DNA of 25,546 bases from Intoshia linei (taxonomy: Eukaryota > Orthonectida > Rhopaluridae). The notes under the pieces are model-generated. The model was given only the letters and a program-made list of their open reading frames with translations. It ran no database searches and was not told the DNA's origin. The translations under genes were made by a program, and so were the position numbers. The DNA is taken from the NCBI GenBank assembly GCA_001642005.1, contig LWCA01000495.1, positions 1 through 25,546 of the forward strand, given 5' to 3'. Shown one piece after another: positions 24,741 to 25,546 of this stretch. Each line of letters opens with the position of its first letter. Within the stretch, counting starts at the first letter, position 1.

Positions 24741-25546
24741 CTCCCCTGTTCCGAAATAATGTTTACATTTGGGATAAACCTTTCCGATTATCACTGTTTT
24801 TAGTGAACTTTAAGTTTTATTCATTTTCTTTGATAAATTATTTTAATGGAAAGATTGGCATTTGGCCATTTGTGTATAAAGAGGCAGCCAAAAGAAACAG
24901 CACGAACTGAACAAAGGGTACTTACGTCACAAAAAATGTTAAATCGGTAAATGCATTTGAATTTAAAAGAATGGTGGTGCAAAATACGTTTCCTGCAATC
25001 AAATCAAACTTTCCCAAAACAAATGGCGTCATTTACGTCCAACAAGACAATGCAAAACCGCCTTTCAACGAAGATGATCCAGAAACGATGGAAGAGGGAT
25101 CAAAAAATGGGTTTTCCATTGTGTTTAAAAACCAACAACCCAATATCCATGACATGAACGTATTGGATCTCGGGTTCTTCAACGCCATCCAATCCGTTCA
25201 ACATCAGTATTATCCGAAGACCATTGACTAACTGATTAGCTTCGTGAGTAATGCTTTTAATGAGCTACACACAAATAAGCTGGACAATGCATTTTTAACG
25301 CTTCAGCAATGTATGGAGGAGACGATGCTTGCGAAAAGAGGAAATGAGTATAAGCTACCGCATATCGGCAAATCAAGGCTTCGCAACAATGGTACTCTAC
25401 CAGTATCCCTAGCTTGCAAACCAGAAGCGATCCTTACGGCTCGGCAAAATATTGATAAGCATACCCTGTAAAATTAAAGATTTCTTATCTTGAATAAAAT
25501 GTAGTTTTGTTTAATAAATGTTAAAATTAGTTTCAATAGTATTTAT
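24741..25546 (+). mobile_element. Plant-type (DD39D) mariner element, internally deleted, running off the window
   Basis: The left terminus CTCCCCTGTTCCGAAATAAT follows a TA (24739-24740) inside a tandem repeat unit. It closely resembles the CTCCCTCCGTTCC-type terminus of plant mariner and Stowaway elements. The coding part begins about 100 bases later, already at the middle of the transposase, so the N-terminal DNA-binding region and first catalytic Asp are deleted. The right terminus is outside the window. An AATAAA lies at about 25494. Confidence 0.8.
24842..25471 (+). pseudogene. DD39D mariner transposase, C-terminal two-thirds with two in-frame stops
   Basis: One frame runs from about 24845 to TAA at 25471, with TGA at about 24908 and TAA at 25229-25231 as its only breaks. 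GKIGIWPFVYKEAAKR, VIYVQQDNAKPPF and NVLDLGFFNAIQSVQHQ are marks of plant-type mariner transposases. The Asp of QQDN and the Asp of VLDLGFF have 39 residues between them, the DD39D spacing. The tail (NAFNELHTNKLDNAFLTLQQ, YKLPHIGKSRLR, LPVSLACKPEA) also fits. The usual NSPD before the last Asp is NIHD here. Related enzymes cut and paste the element at TA. This copy lacks its N-terminus and is not functional as read. Confidence 0.88.

Noticed and set aside
24951-25157. Second plus-strand frame across the mariner
   Set aside because: It is an off-frame shadow of the DD39D transposase frame.

Overview
The window is AT-rich eukaryotic DNA, most likely from an invertebrate animal. It carries two spliced host genes on the minus strand with many short GT...AG introns (often 45-80 bases), and most of the rest is layered transposon debris. 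No bacterial operon, CRISPR array, rRNA or convincing tRNA was seen. The lineage cannot be fixed by eye. Both host genes are more divergent than usual for insects or vertebrates, which suggests a fast-evolving animal.

Host genes. (1) From 21435 down to 3557 runs a very divergent inositol 1,4,5-trisphosphate receptor (IP3R)-like gene of about 40 exons. I rebuilt it by hand on the minus strand. About 1,590 codons match, in order, the N-terminal suppressor, the IP3-binding core and the long helical regulatory part of the family. No channel (transmembrane) part is visible. A further minus-strand terminal exon at 802-518 has no recognised homology and may or may not belong to this gene. (2) From 22496 to 21974 lie the last three exons of a dihydrolipoamide acyltransferase (branched-chain E2, DBT-like), with the catalytic HRVIDG region intact. 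Its 5' exons are not visible in the 3 kb of transposons upstream. A 65-codon orphan reading frame (21948-21751) sits between the two genes.

Mobile DNA. The long introns hold most of it. Between the exons ending at 13252 and starting at 9673 is a fold-back element (9742-12941) whose right arm was split by a small Ty3/gypsy retrotransposon (10021-12899). The retrotransposon has LTRs of only 108 and 119 bp and a 5-bp target duplication, and has lost its reverse transcriptase core. Other pieces are a pogo/Tigger-type MITE (3021-3483), a TA-flanked MITE (23357-23504), hAT-like ends and MITEs (981, 6143, 6823, 8255, 9038-9209, 22580), a TIR element with subterminal repeats (905-1962) and four dispersed families of unknown class.

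The right end is a nest. A 61-62 bp tandem repeat (23630; 24571-24740) was split once by an unknown 0.9 kb TIR element with its own reading frame and a 9-bp target duplication, and again by a mariner. That mariner (24741 to window end) has the DD39D spacing and the CTCCC-type terminus known from plant mariner/Stowaway elements, which is unexpected in an animal-like genome.
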